44,147 nt of DNA, taken from IMG/VR virus record IMGVR_UViG_3300017989_000181, positions 1 through 44,147 of that record. One strand, 5' to 3'. Shown here in pieces: positions 24,475-32,807 of the stretch. Numbering within the stretch: the stretch's first letter is position 1; every line of letters starts with the position of its first letter. The notes beneath the pieces were generated by a model. That model had not been told where the DNA came from and made no database searches. It saw nothing but the letters and a program-made list of their open reading frames with translations. The position numbers and the translations under genes are program-made. The stretch comes from a virus.

Positions 24475-27400
24475 ATGGCTGCACCACAGTTCACAGGTTT
24501 CGTGCTAGATGATGACGAACCACGACCACAGTTGAAGTCGAGGTTTGTTCTAGACCCAACGCCTCTTCCAGAGGTGGTTGCTCCGCCTACGCCAGAACCA
24601 GTTGAGACTGTTGATGAGACACCTGTTGAGACCCCGCCTGTCGAGGATAAAGGATTCTGGACGCAGCTCTTTGAGAATGTTGGCAGTGCAGCAGCGACAC
24701 AAGCTCGTATCGGTGAGGTTCAATCTCCCGAACAACTTGAGGCTGTCACTGATTTTGGGAAAGAAATTGCGAGTGCTGCATCGTTTGGTTTGACTGAACG
24801 CATTCCTGGCATGAAGCCTCCTGACGAGAGTGACACGAAGTACGTTGCTGAACTTATTGGCATGATGGCTCCGATATCCTTGTACAACAGATGGATTGCA
24901 GCTCCACTGGTAGGGCTTGTAAAGAATGCTGGTAAGGCTGGCAAATACATTGCTCCCTTTGTACGCATGACATCGTGGGGCGGTTTTGGTATGGCAAAAG
25001 CCGAAGCGACTGCTCTTGCAAAAGGAGAGGAATTGCCTACTGCAAAAGAACTCGTTATCGAAGGTGGTAAGTGGGCTATTGCGGATGGTATTCTGCAAGG
25101 AGCTGAGCTTGGTGTTGAGTTTGCAAAGGCAATCAACAATATTGCCAAAGAGACAGGTGCAACTAGAACAGAAACACTTGGTCGGTTCTTCAATGCTCTC
25201 AAGAACAAAGCCTATGATATGTTCACGAATCCTCCTACAGCGGAGGTAATGCTTGAGACTGTGAAGCAATTAGAGAACCAGGTGGTTCCTAAGCCTCCAA
25301 CTACGATAGATGTAACACCTCCCAAGCCCCCACTCAAGACTCCTGCCGTTATTGTACCGCCAGAGCGCCCGTCATCCCCACCCCCAGCAGCCGTAAAGCC
25401 CGTAACAAAGCCAAAGGGGGTTGTGACACCTGTAGAGCCTAAAAAGCCCGTAGAGAAGCCTAGCCCCCCTGTTAAGCCCGCCCCTCCTTCCCCGAAAGAA
25501 GAAGCTCCTTCTGTTCCAAGTCAAGTTGTTCCCACAACAGCCAAAAAGCTGAAAGAGCAGAAGGAGTATCTTCTTGACGCTGCGAGAGACGCACTCGAGG
25601 AGGCTAAAGATGTCGCGCCCAAAGATGAACCGTATATCACAATCAAAGTTCCAGATGACGGAACGTTCCAAGTTATCAACACGAAGAAAGCTATTGCAGA
25701 GTTCATTAAGCGAGCAAAGAAGACGTGGCCCACTACCGTGGGGGAGAAGCCAAAGATTAAAAAACCACGAGCTCCTGCTGGTAGAGTGGGCGGTCCAGAC
25801 GTGGAATACTACAATGAGTTCAAGCCTCGTAAAGCACAGCCAAAGTCTACGGACGAATGGGGGTATGATGGAACATATTACACAGATGGCAAAATTGCTA
25901 TTAAGACCGATAAGCCGCCTCGGAAATTGGTTAAAGCAAGGGTTATTCCGAAAGAAAAAATCTCAGCAGGAATGCAAAGCATCTATGGACAAAAAACGAA
26001 ACCAGCGAAAATAGAAGCGGAATTTAATCATCCGAAGTTTGAGTATCCCTTAGTTCATGTCAGCTCTAAAGGAAAAGATTGGGCGTATAGAGCAGACTAT
26101 GTAGACCAGATATTGACAAAGTATCCTAAGTCCGAAATAGAGATAACAGAACCAGGGGCGTTAGTTTTTGTTGACAAAGGAGAATTTGTCGGAGCCATTA
26201 TGCCTATAGAGGCTGGCGGAGGTCTTGCAGGAGAGTCCCGCACAAAATTCACTCCTATTAAGAAGCGTGGAAAACCAGCCAAGGTCAAGAAGACAACATT
26301 CGATCTTGAGGAGCCGAAGAAGCATGAGTTCCCAAGGCCAGAAAAGGCGCAGTTCCTTGAACCAAAGACCGAAGGGAAGGGTGAGGCTGGCAAGCGTAGC
26401 GATATTATTCGGCTGTTTGCAGATAAGTTCAAAATCCCGCTCCGAAAAGGTAAGATAAGACAACGTAGAGCTGCTGGTATTTACAAGCCAGATTACAAAG
26501 CGATACGACTTAAAGACGCGAACAACATTGAAACGGCTGCTCACGAGATTGGTCACGACCTTAGCTATAAGATTTGGGAAACAGCAGCAGGAATAAGAAA
26601 GGCTCTGGCTCCATACATGGATGAGTTGATGCCTATTTCAAGGTACGATCCGCATGAAGAAGAAGGGTTCGCAGAGTTCACCCGAATGTATGTGACACGC
26701 CCAGAGAGCGCAAAAGCTCTCGCCCCCAAGTTCTATAAGTTCTTTGAAGCCACACTGAATGCTATCGACCCTACTTTTGTTGAGACACTGCAAGATGCTA
26801 GAGCGTTGTACGCTCGGTACTTGGAAGGAAGTCCCAAGGGTAGGGTTGAGGCTCAGATAGATTTCCAAAGATTCCGTACCAGAGGCCAGAAATTCGTTGA
26901 TAAGCTGGAGCGTAAGTTCAACCTGAATAAGTTGAAGACAGAATGGCTAGACGACATTTATGAGATTAAGGCAGCGACAGCAGAAGCAATGGGTATGAAG
27001 CCTGTTGAGGTCGAGCAATGGAAAGCAAGTATGAATGTGTACAGAGCTGCACGGCTCTTGAAGGGATGGGCTGGTAAAGCGGAAGTATTCTTAGATCATG
27101 AGACATTTGATTTCAGGACATTAAAACCTGTTGGCAAGTCGTTGAAGGAAATTCTTAAGCCTATAAAGACAAACGCGGATATGCGTGATTTCAGTACCTA
27201 TCTGGTGGCACGGAGAGCAACGGAGAAGATTAGACAAGGCTTTAAGACAGGGATACGCCTAGAAGATGCCGAAGTAGTCGTCAAGGAGTTGGAACGATTC
27301 GAGCCGATTGCTCAAGAACTCGACAAGTACATGGACGACCTCCTCAAATACGTTAGGGATTCAGGTCTTCTAAGCCAAGAGGCATATCTCAAAATCAAGA

Positions 27401-29529
27401 AGATGAACAAGCTTTATGTGCCGTGGGCTAGAGTTCTTGACGAAGAGATGAGAGATATATGGGGAAGGCCAAAAAGGAAGGCACCAGAGCCACGGAAGAC
27501 AGGTGTCGGAGTAGGGCGACTACAAGCAGCTCAAGTCATTAAGAGATTCCGTGGTGACACCAGCGACATTGTAGATCCTTTAGAGACGATTGTTGCCAAC
27601 ACATATTACTTCATCAAGATGGCAGAGCGAAATATGGTAGGGCGTAAGCTTGGAGGTCTTGCCAGAATAGCTCCGAACAGCATGGGTGTTGAGCGTATTC
27701 CCCCACGTATGGCAGTCACGAAAGTGACAGGAAAAGAGATAGTTGCAGCCATGAAGAAGAACGTTAAGGGCATGGTTCCACCAGAGATGTTGGAAGGTCT
27801 TGAAGTTCTTGTGCCTGATACATTGAATGTCTTCCGTCCAAGTGCATGGTCTCCAAAGGAGAATGTCATTACAGTATGGGTTGCTGGTAAACCTCAATAC
27901 TACGAGCTGCCAAAGGCTCTTGCCGAAGCATGGAAGCGTGGGATGGACCGCTACGTATCGCATCCATTGGTGAAGATTCTGTCCATTCCAGCACGGATAT
28001 TGAGAGCTGGTGCTATTCTGAATCCAAGGTTCTTGAAGAAGAACTTTGTGCGAGACACATTGGAGCGTCTTGTATTCCATAAGTCCTCTGCCAAAGATAT
28101 GGCAAAGAATGTAATGCAACCAGTTGGAGGTCTTTTCAGCTCTGTTGGGAAGAGCAGACTTTACATCGACTTCTTGAAAGCTGGTGGTGGCATGGCAACA
28201 TTGCAATCCATCGACAAGGTTTTTGCCCTCCAAAGGAACTCTGCTGTAGTACGTGGAATGTCGAAATTCAAGCCAATTACACTCCTGCGTAGAGCTGGCG
28301 AGATATCAGAAGAAGCAAACCGTCTGGCAGAGTTCGCATCAGTACTGGCGAATGAACCCAAGAATCGACTCGGGATGGAGATAGCAGCATACGCAGCTCG
28401 TGACATCAGTATTGACTTTGCGAAGATGGGGATGCTTGTCAGAGCTATCAATCAGATGATTCCGTTCTGGAACGTACGCCTCCAAGGAATTGATAAGTTG
28501 GTCAGGACTCTCGCAGCAGGAAACAAAGAAGAGATCAGAAACTTCCTGATTAGAGCTATACTTGGCATTTCGATCCCCACACTGCTAATCAAAGCGGCAA
28601 TGAGGGATGATGAGGACTTGAAGGAGGTAGATGATGTCACACGAGATTCTAACTGGATGTTTCGTATCCCAGGCAAGACGGAGATCACCCAGATACCTGT
28701 TCCGTTTGAAACTGGTATGCTCTTCCACGGTACGATGGCTCGTGGATTTGATTACCTCGTAGAGAAGGATCCCAATGCTTTCGATGGGTACTTTGGGTCG
28801 CTATTAGAAGGGGCTATGCCTGACTTTATTCCTGCTTTTGCGAAGCCACCGATAGAAGTGTATGCCAACAAAGACTTTTGGCGACAGAAGCCTATCGTAC
28901 CGCCATCAACGATGGGTCTGATATCGGAGGAGCAATACTCTGCATATACATCGGAAACGGCCAAGAAGATAGCTCAAGTGATGAGATATATGCCAAAGGT
29001 CGATGCTTATGAATCGTGGCTAACATCCCCTGCTATCGTAGAACACTTCATTACATCATGGGGAGCTGGCCTCGGCAGTATTCTCTTGAAGACTTCTGAT
29101 GCCCTATTGCGAGCTGCTGGTGTTGAACCAGAGTTTGTAAGGCCAGAAGAGTCCATTGGAGAACGTTACGGTCTTGATGCCTTTACGAAGAGGTTTCCTA
29201 ATGCTGGATCGAAAAGCATCACCGAGTTCTACGACAACTACAATCTATTCAAGAAGATCGAAGCATCAGCGAAGGCAAAGGCCGAAAGAGGCGACCAAGA
29301 AGGTTACAAACGTTTACGAAGAGAGTTCGGCAAGATCAATCTCCATCGTTATTACGATGGAATGAGACGGCAACAGCAAGCGATTAATAATATCATCCGC
29401 AACCCGAACATCTCTCCAAAAGACAAGCGAGAGCAAAGAGATAAGCTGTATCTCAATATGATTAAGTATGCACAGCATATGAATAAACAGATCGAAAAAC
29501 ATCGGTCTAAATTGGCTGCCAAGAAATAG
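24475..29529 (+). CDS. Giant polyvalent virion protein with zincin and LPD38-like domains
   Basis: A 1684-residue protein. After a helical, partly hydrophobic start comes a Pro/Lys/Val-rich linker (about 280-350). Residues 690-694 read HEIGH, followed about 35 residues later by EGFAEF (730-735), the two halves of a zinc metallopeptidase site. The last 550 residues contain ILRAGAILNPRFLKKNFVRD and AARDISIDFAKMGMLVRAIN, then MIPFWNVRLQGIDKL, which match the LPD38-type module of large polyvalent proteins. Such proteins enter the cell with phage or plasmid DNA. Its place after the internal virion genes fits an ejected protein that cleaves a host or virion target. GAGGGG precedes ATG 24475. Confidence 0.7.
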   Translation: MAAPQFTGFVLDDDEPRPQLKSRFVLDPTPLPEVVAPPTPEPVETVDETPVETPPVEDKGFWTQLFENVGSAAATQARIGEVQSPEQLEAVTDFGKEIASAASFGLTERIPGMKPPDESDTKYVAELIGMMAPISLYNRWIAAPLVGLVKNAGKAGKYIAPFVRMTSWGGFGMAKAEATALAKGEELPTAKELVIEGGKWAIADGILQGAELGVEFAKAINNIAKETGATRTETLGRFFNALKNKAYDMFTNPPTAEVMLETVKQLENQVVPKPPTTIDVTPPKPPLKTPAVIVPPERPSSPPPAAVKPVTKPKGVVTPVEPKKPVEKPSPPVKPAPPSPKEEAPSVPSQVVPTTAKKLKEQKEYLLDAARDALEEAKDVAPKDEPYITIKVPDDGTFQVINTKKAIAEFIKRAKKTWPTTVGEKPKIKKPRAPAGRVGGPDVEYYNEFKPRKAQPKSTDEWGYDGTYYTDGKIAIKTDKPPRKLVKARVIPKEKISAGMQSIYGQKTKPAKIEAEFNHPKFEYPLVHVSSKGKDWAYRADYVDQILTKYPKSEIEITEPGALVFVDKGEFVGAIMPIEAGGGLAGESRTKFTPIKKRGKPAKVKKTTFDLEEPKKHEFPRPEKAQFLEPKTEGKGEAGKRSDIIRLFADKFKIPLRKGKIRQRRAAGIYKPDYKAIRLKDANNIETAAHEIGHDLSYKIWETAAGIRKALAPYMDELMPISRYDPHEEEGFAEFTRMYVTRPESAKALAPKFYKFFEATLNAIDPTFVETLQDARALYARYLEGSPKGRVEAQIDFQRFRTRGQKFVDKLERKFNLNKLKTEWLDDIYEIKAATAEAMGMKPVEVEQWKASMNVYRAARLLKGWAGKAEVFLDHETFDFRTLKPVGKSLKEILKPIKTNADMRDFSTYLVARRATEKIRQGFKTGIRLEDAEVVVKELERFEPIAQELDKYMDDLLKYVRDSGLLSQEAYLKIKKMNKLYVPWARVLDEEMRDIWGRPKRKAPEPRKTGVGVGRLQAAQVIKRFRGDTSDIVDPLETIVANTYYFIKMAERNMVGRKLGGLARIAPNSMGVERIPPRMAVTKVTGKEIVAAMKKNVKGMVPPEMLEGLEVLVPDTLNVFRPSAWSPKENVITVWVAGKPQYYELPKALAEAWKRGMDRYVSHPLVKILSIPARILRAGAILNPRFLKKNFVRDTLERLVFHKSSAKDMAKNVMQPVGGLFSSVGKSRLYIDFLKAGGGMATLQSIDKVFALQRNSAVVRGMSKFKPITLLRRAGEISEEANRLAEFASVLANEPKNRLGMEIAAYAARDISIDFAKMGMLVRAINQMIPFWNVRLQGIDKLVRTLAAGNKEEIRNFLIRAILGISIPTLLIKAAMRDDEDLKEVDDVTRDSNWMFRIPGKTEITQIPVPFETGMLFHGTMARGFDYLVEKDPNAFDGYFGSLLEGAMPDFIPAFAKPPIEVYANKDFWRQKPIVPPSTMGLISEEQYSAYTSETAKKIAQVMRYMPKVDAYESWLTSPAIVEHFITSWGAGLGSILLKTSDALLRAAGVEPEFVRPEESIGERYGLDAFTKRFPNAGSKSITEFYDNYNLFKKIEASAKAKAERGDQEGYKRLRREFGKINLHRYYDGMRRQQQAINNIIRNPNISPKDKREQRDKLYLNMIKYAQHMNKQIEKHRSKLAAKK

Positions 29530-29596
29530 GTCTTGGTGGTCGCTATCCCAGAGTGGCACGGGGTGAATAAGCCACAACAACTGACAGGAGGCTATT

Positions 29597-31654
29597 ATGC
29601 CAAACCTACATTCAGGCGACCCGTTTGCGGGCCGAAGAGCATTTCCACAAGGAATGCCAAGACGTTACATAAGATCAAGAGCTCCAACTACGGCAGATAG
29701 TAATGTCTTTGTTGGGGACTTGTGGTGTGACGCAACCAATAAGGTAGCGTATATCTGTGTTGGAAAGAACAACAGCGTTGCTACATGGAATGCCCTTGGA
29801 GACAACTATGACTACCAAGAGAGCGTCCTTAAGCAGACTGCCATTGGCGGAGCTGTTGCAGCGGAAGGAAACCGTTATCTTTGTAACTCTACAGGTGGAG
29901 GGTGGACAGACACCTACATCTATGAGTACGAAGGTGGAGTTTGGGAGGAAACCGTTCCTACCGATGGAATGATCGTCTTTGACGAAGACACCAACGGTTA
30001 CTTGCTGTACAATGCAAGTGCATGGGGATCATTCACAACTGGTATCACAACCATTGCTGCTGCCACAGATACGAATATTGCTGCTCCTTCGGGCGCTCAA
30101 CTTCTCATTTGGGATAATTCCAATTCATGGGATAACAAATCTCTTACTGGAGACGTTGCAATCACAACTGGGGGTGTTTCAACGGTAACTGGACTGACTT
30201 TCGGGTCGGATGCTCGAGGAGACGTTGCTATTCGTGGTGCTGCTACTTGGGGACGTGTTTCTGCAAAAGGTGACAAATACATCCTAGTCGGAGACGGAAC
30301 TGATTTGAATTCCGTTGAAGTTACTGGTGACGTTTCTCTTGCGAATAACGGTGTGACACAAGTTGTTGACCTTACTATCACATCAGAAGCAACTGGAACC
30401 CTCATACAGTACACTGGTGCTGGATGGGAAGTTCTCGCTGTTGGAGCTGCTGGTCAATCGCTACTTTCTGGCGGTGCTGGTGTTGCTAACTATTGGGGAA
30501 CTCCGACACTTACTAGTGCGACCTCTTTAGCTAACAACTGTACGTTGAATGACGCTGGTGCGAATGATGCTATTTTATCATTCACCACACAGACAGTGGG
30601 CGCTCCAACCTTGACAGTGCCAGACTTTGCTTCTGTCAACGATACATTTGCGTTCGTCACGTTGGCACAAACGCTCACAAACAAGACGCTAACAGCACCA
30701 GATATCAACGGTGGTACAGCAGACGCCTTAACAAACTTCTCTATCCGTTCTTCGGGTGCAGCGTTTGACTTGGAGTTCGATACTGCTGAAGTTCTTACAG
30801 GAAGTAAGATTGTATCTTGGGACGTTGGAGACACAAATCGTTCAATCACACTAGGAGGTAATATTGCTCTTGGTGGAACGCTTACAACGTTGGGAGCATG
30901 GACACAAACAGGAGCACATACTCTTGATGTCACAACAAGTGGAAATACTGCTCTTACTCTACCAACAAGCGGAACGCTGGCAACACTAGCAGGGTCGGAA
31001 ACATTGACTAACAAGATTCTTTCCGATTCCACTTGCTATTGGGGAGATAACGGAGACACAACCAAGCGTGCAACTTGGGAGCTTAGTGGTGCGACAGGAG
31101 GTAAAACTCTGTCGATGACTTCTGCTCATACAGATAACAGAGCGGTCACGATTCAGGACGCTACTCACACTCTTATCGGGCGTGATACGACTGATACTCT
31201 TACCAATAAGTCTTTCGATTGTGATGGTACTGGTAATGCTCTTACCAACGTCAATGCCAACGAGCTTGATCCGATTGCTGTTCCAAGTGCTGGTGACGCA
31301 TCGGATACTGTTTATGGGATGGAGTTCACTCTCTATGCTATGATCAGTAACCAAGCTGCTGCGGTGAACATTTATAACTCCAATGCTCCGTTCAAGTTTG
31401 AAGTCATAGATGCGTGGTCAATAGCGACCTCTGCTAATGGCGGTTCTTGGAAGCTCAATAACGGTGCTGCTGGAGCTGGTACTGACATCACCAATGCAGT
31501 CTCTGTTGCAGGTTCTGATACAGACATTGATCGTCCAACAACGATTGATGACGCTGCTATGTCTATTGCGTCTGGTGGATCCTTATCCATCGTTCCTGAC
31601 GGTGGTGGAGCATTGGATTGCAAGATATTCATTAAGTGTATCCGTGTAGATTAG
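29597..31654 (+). CDS. Tail fibre protein with shared N-terminal anchor
   Basis: A 685-residue protein behind a strong AGGAGG site. Residues about 25-70 (RSRAPTTADSNVFVGDLWCD, then NKVAYICVGKN) resemble the N-terminal module of the fibre at 32808 (MARAPTTADYQYSTGQQWVD), suggesting docking at the same site. The body is Ser/Thr/Gly-rich beta repeat with LTNKTLTAPDI, LTNKILSDS and LTNKSFDCDG repeats common in phage fibres. The C-terminus may be the trimer or receptor end. A strong terminator follows. Confidence 0.65.
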   Translation: MPNLHSGDPFAGRRAFPQGMPRRYIRSRAPTTADSNVFVGDLWCDATNKVAYICVGKNNSVATWNALGDNYDYQESVLKQTAIGGAVAAEGNRYLCNSTGGGWTDTYIYEYEGGVWEETVPTDGMIVFDEDTNGYLLYNASAWGSFTTGITTIAAATDTNIAAPSGAQLLIWDNSNSWDNKSLTGDVAITTGGVSTVTGLTFGSDARGDVAIRGAATWGRVSAKGDKYILVGDGTDLNSVEVTGDVSLANNGVTQVVDLTITSEATGTLIQYTGAGWEVLAVGAAGQSLLSGGAGVANYWGTPTLTSATSLANNCTLNDAGANDAILSFTTQTVGAPTLTVPDFASVNDTFAFVTLAQTLTNKTLTAPDINGGTADALTNFSIRSSGAAFDLEFDTAEVLTGSKIVSWDVGDTNRSITLGGNIALGGTLTTLGAWTQTGAHTLDVTTSGNTALTLPTSGTLATLAGSETLTNKILSDSTCYWGDNGDTTKRATWELSGATGGKTLSMTSAHTDNRAVTIQDATHTLIGRDTTDTLTNKSFDCDGTGNALTNVNANELDPIAVPSAGDASDTVYGMEFTLYAMISNQAAAVNIYNSNAPFKFEVIDAWSIATSANGGSWKLNNGAAGAGTDITNAVSVAGSDTDIDRPTTIDDAAMSIASGGSLSIVPDGGGALDCKIFIKCIRVD

Positions 31655-31676
31655 ACCTTCATTGTGTCTTTCATGC

Positions 31677-31707
31677 GCCCACTCTTTTCGGAGGGTGGGC
31701 TTTTTTT
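31677..31707 (+). terminator. Rho-independent terminator after the first fibre gene
   Basis: GCCCACTC pairs with GAGGGTGGGC (allowing one wobble/bulge) around a TTTTCG-type loop, followed by seven T residues (31701-31707). It ends the rightward structural transcript 22 nt after the fibre stop. Confidence 0.85.
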
Positions 31708-31710
31708 GTG

Positions 31711-31739
31711 TTGAAAGTAATTCAATAATGGCATACAGT
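31711..31739 (+). promoter_or_regulatory. Strong sigma70-type promoter
   Basis: TTGAAA (31711-31716), a 17-nt spacer and TACAGT (31734-31739), starting only four bases after the terminator T run. It would restart transcription for the small gene at 31776. Confidence 0.65.
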
Positions 31740-31775
31740 ACCGTTCTATTGAACCATTACCATTGGAGGTTAAAG

Positions 31776-32072
31776 ATGGAGCCTAATTTCAGCTCAAATG
31801 CAATCATGTCACTTGGATTCCAAACGAAGTACGGTGTTAGAACCACATTACTCATTCCAATGAATGTGAATAATTACGATCAGATTCAAGACCTATTGTC
31901 CGACATGGGAAGTATCTTGGCAGAGCAGAAGGTGCTTGCAAAACAGAAGGCTGCGGAAGAAGAAGCCAAGAAAGCCGAAGAAGAGAAAGTGGACGCTCCA
32001 GAAGAAGCAGAAGTTAAGGAAGAAGTCCTCGAAGAATCTGAAGAGCCAGTGGAAGAAGTCACGGCTGAATAA
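31776..32072 (+). CDS. Small acidic protein with its own promoter and terminator
   Basis: A 98-residue protein: a compact strand-rich first half (SSNAIMSLGFQTKYGVRTTL, then LIPMNVNNYDQIQDLL) and an extended Glu/Ala/Lys-rich acidic tail. GGAGGT precedes ATG 31776. It is a one-gene unit between a strong promoter and a terminator, so it is probably made at high level. The acidic tail may bind a basic partner or mimic DNA. No family is recognised. Confidence 0.6.
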   Translation: MEPNFSSNAIMSLGFQTKYGVRTTLLIPMNVNNYDQIQDLLSDMGSILAEQKVLAKQKAAEEEAKKAEEEKVDAPEEAEVKEEVLEESEEPVEEVTAE

Positions 32073-32094
32073 CTTTTCTTGCACTCATTTTGTA

Positions 32095-32132
32095 GAGGGG
32101 TAAAGGTGTTGCTTCACTTTTGCCTCTTTTTT
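32095..32132 (+). terminator. Rho-independent terminator
   Basis: GAGGGGTAAAGGTG (32095-32108) and CACTTTTGCCTC (32115-32126) form an imperfect stem with AAAGGTG/CACTTTT at its core around a 6-nt loop, followed by six T residues. It closes the 31776 unit. Confidence 0.7.
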
Positions 32133-32161
32133 ATCCCTTGCTATATATCTCCTTAAAGGCT

Positions 32162-32249
32162 CTAATAGGGCTATCCACTAACCTATTAGTGCGCCCCCGT
32201 ATGGGGAGCCCTCTTCGGAGGCGCCCTTACTACCGTAAGGAGACAACCA
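32162..32249 (+). promoter_or_regulatory. Structured leader with four hairpins before the 32250 gene
   Basis: Hairpins in order: CTAATAGG...CCTATTAG (32162-32189), CCCC-GTAT-GGGG (32195-32206), CCTC-TTCG-GAGG (32210-32221, UUCG tetraloop) and CCTTAC-TACC-GTAAGG (32225-32240). The last one contains the AAGG of the ribosome site AAGGAG. The leader follows a weak TTGCCT-N16-TATATA promoter-like pair (32120-32147). It resembles the leader at 13406 and shares CGCCC and CGTAAGG blocks with it. Confidence 0.5.
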
Positions 32250-32795
32250 ATGTCCATGTCAAGAGGAACAGTACCAGGTCAATTAATTGGCCCCAATGGT
32301 GAAAAGATACCAACAGAACCTTTGTTTTGGCAATATAAAGGCAACAAAGGCGGTGAAACGTATCTAAAGTATATCGCTTATTCACGAGTCGGCACGGCTG
32401 TAGATGCTGCTGGCTGGATGATTATTGAGAACGAACAAGATGCTTCTGGCAACCTGATTGCTCGGAAGTTTGCCCGTACAGGCAGTAATGCAATTCCACT
32501 CTTTGATCAGATCTTTGATGCCAGTTCAGCGTTGACGATCAGTGCTATAACGAAGGCAAACCCAGCAGAGGTCACTACGACAACTGCTCACGGGCTCTCT
32601 ACTAACGATCAGATAGAGATCACCGCATCGGATATGTCCGAAGTCGTCAGTGATGGCTCTGGTTCTATCGTTTTCACAATTACCAAAGTCGATGCTACAA
32701 AGTTCACACTGGGAGTCGATTCATCTGCTTATGTCGCAGTAGGAACTTCTGGAACCTTGTATGCCAGAACGCTTTTTGGCTTAACCTACGCATAA
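32250..32795 (+). CDS. Structural protein with E1-FCCH-like domain
   Basis: A 181-residue protein. Residues 1-95 begin MSMSRGTVPGQLIGPNGEKI and contain a strand-rich WQYKGNKGGETYLKYIAYSR part. Residues about 97-175 (ISAITKANPAEVTTTTAHGL, NDQIEITASDM, then TKFTLGVDSSAYVAV) form an FCCH-like beta domain also present in the 15291 protein. Likely a fibre-base or decoration component. Its ribosome site lies in a hairpin. Confidence 0.6.
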   Translation: MSMSRGTVPGQLIGPNGEKIPTEPLFWQYKGNKGGETYLKYIAYSRVGTAVDAAGWMIIENEQDASGNLIARKFARTGSNAIPLFDQIFDASSALTISAITKANPAEVTTTTAHGLSTNDQIEITASDMSEVVSDGSGSIVFTITKVDATKFTLGVDSSAYVAVGTSGTLYARTLFGLTYA

Positions 32796-32807
32796 CAGGA
32801 GGGACTT

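Noticed and set aside
24550-25269. Antisense ORF of 239 codons within the giant virion gene
   Set aside because: It has no ribosome site, no recognisable domain, and lies wholly in a confident gene.
32111-32120. GCTTCACTTT shared with 13342-13351, first read as a late promoter element
   Set aside because: In the second copy it is part of a terminator hairpin; the match is probably chance.
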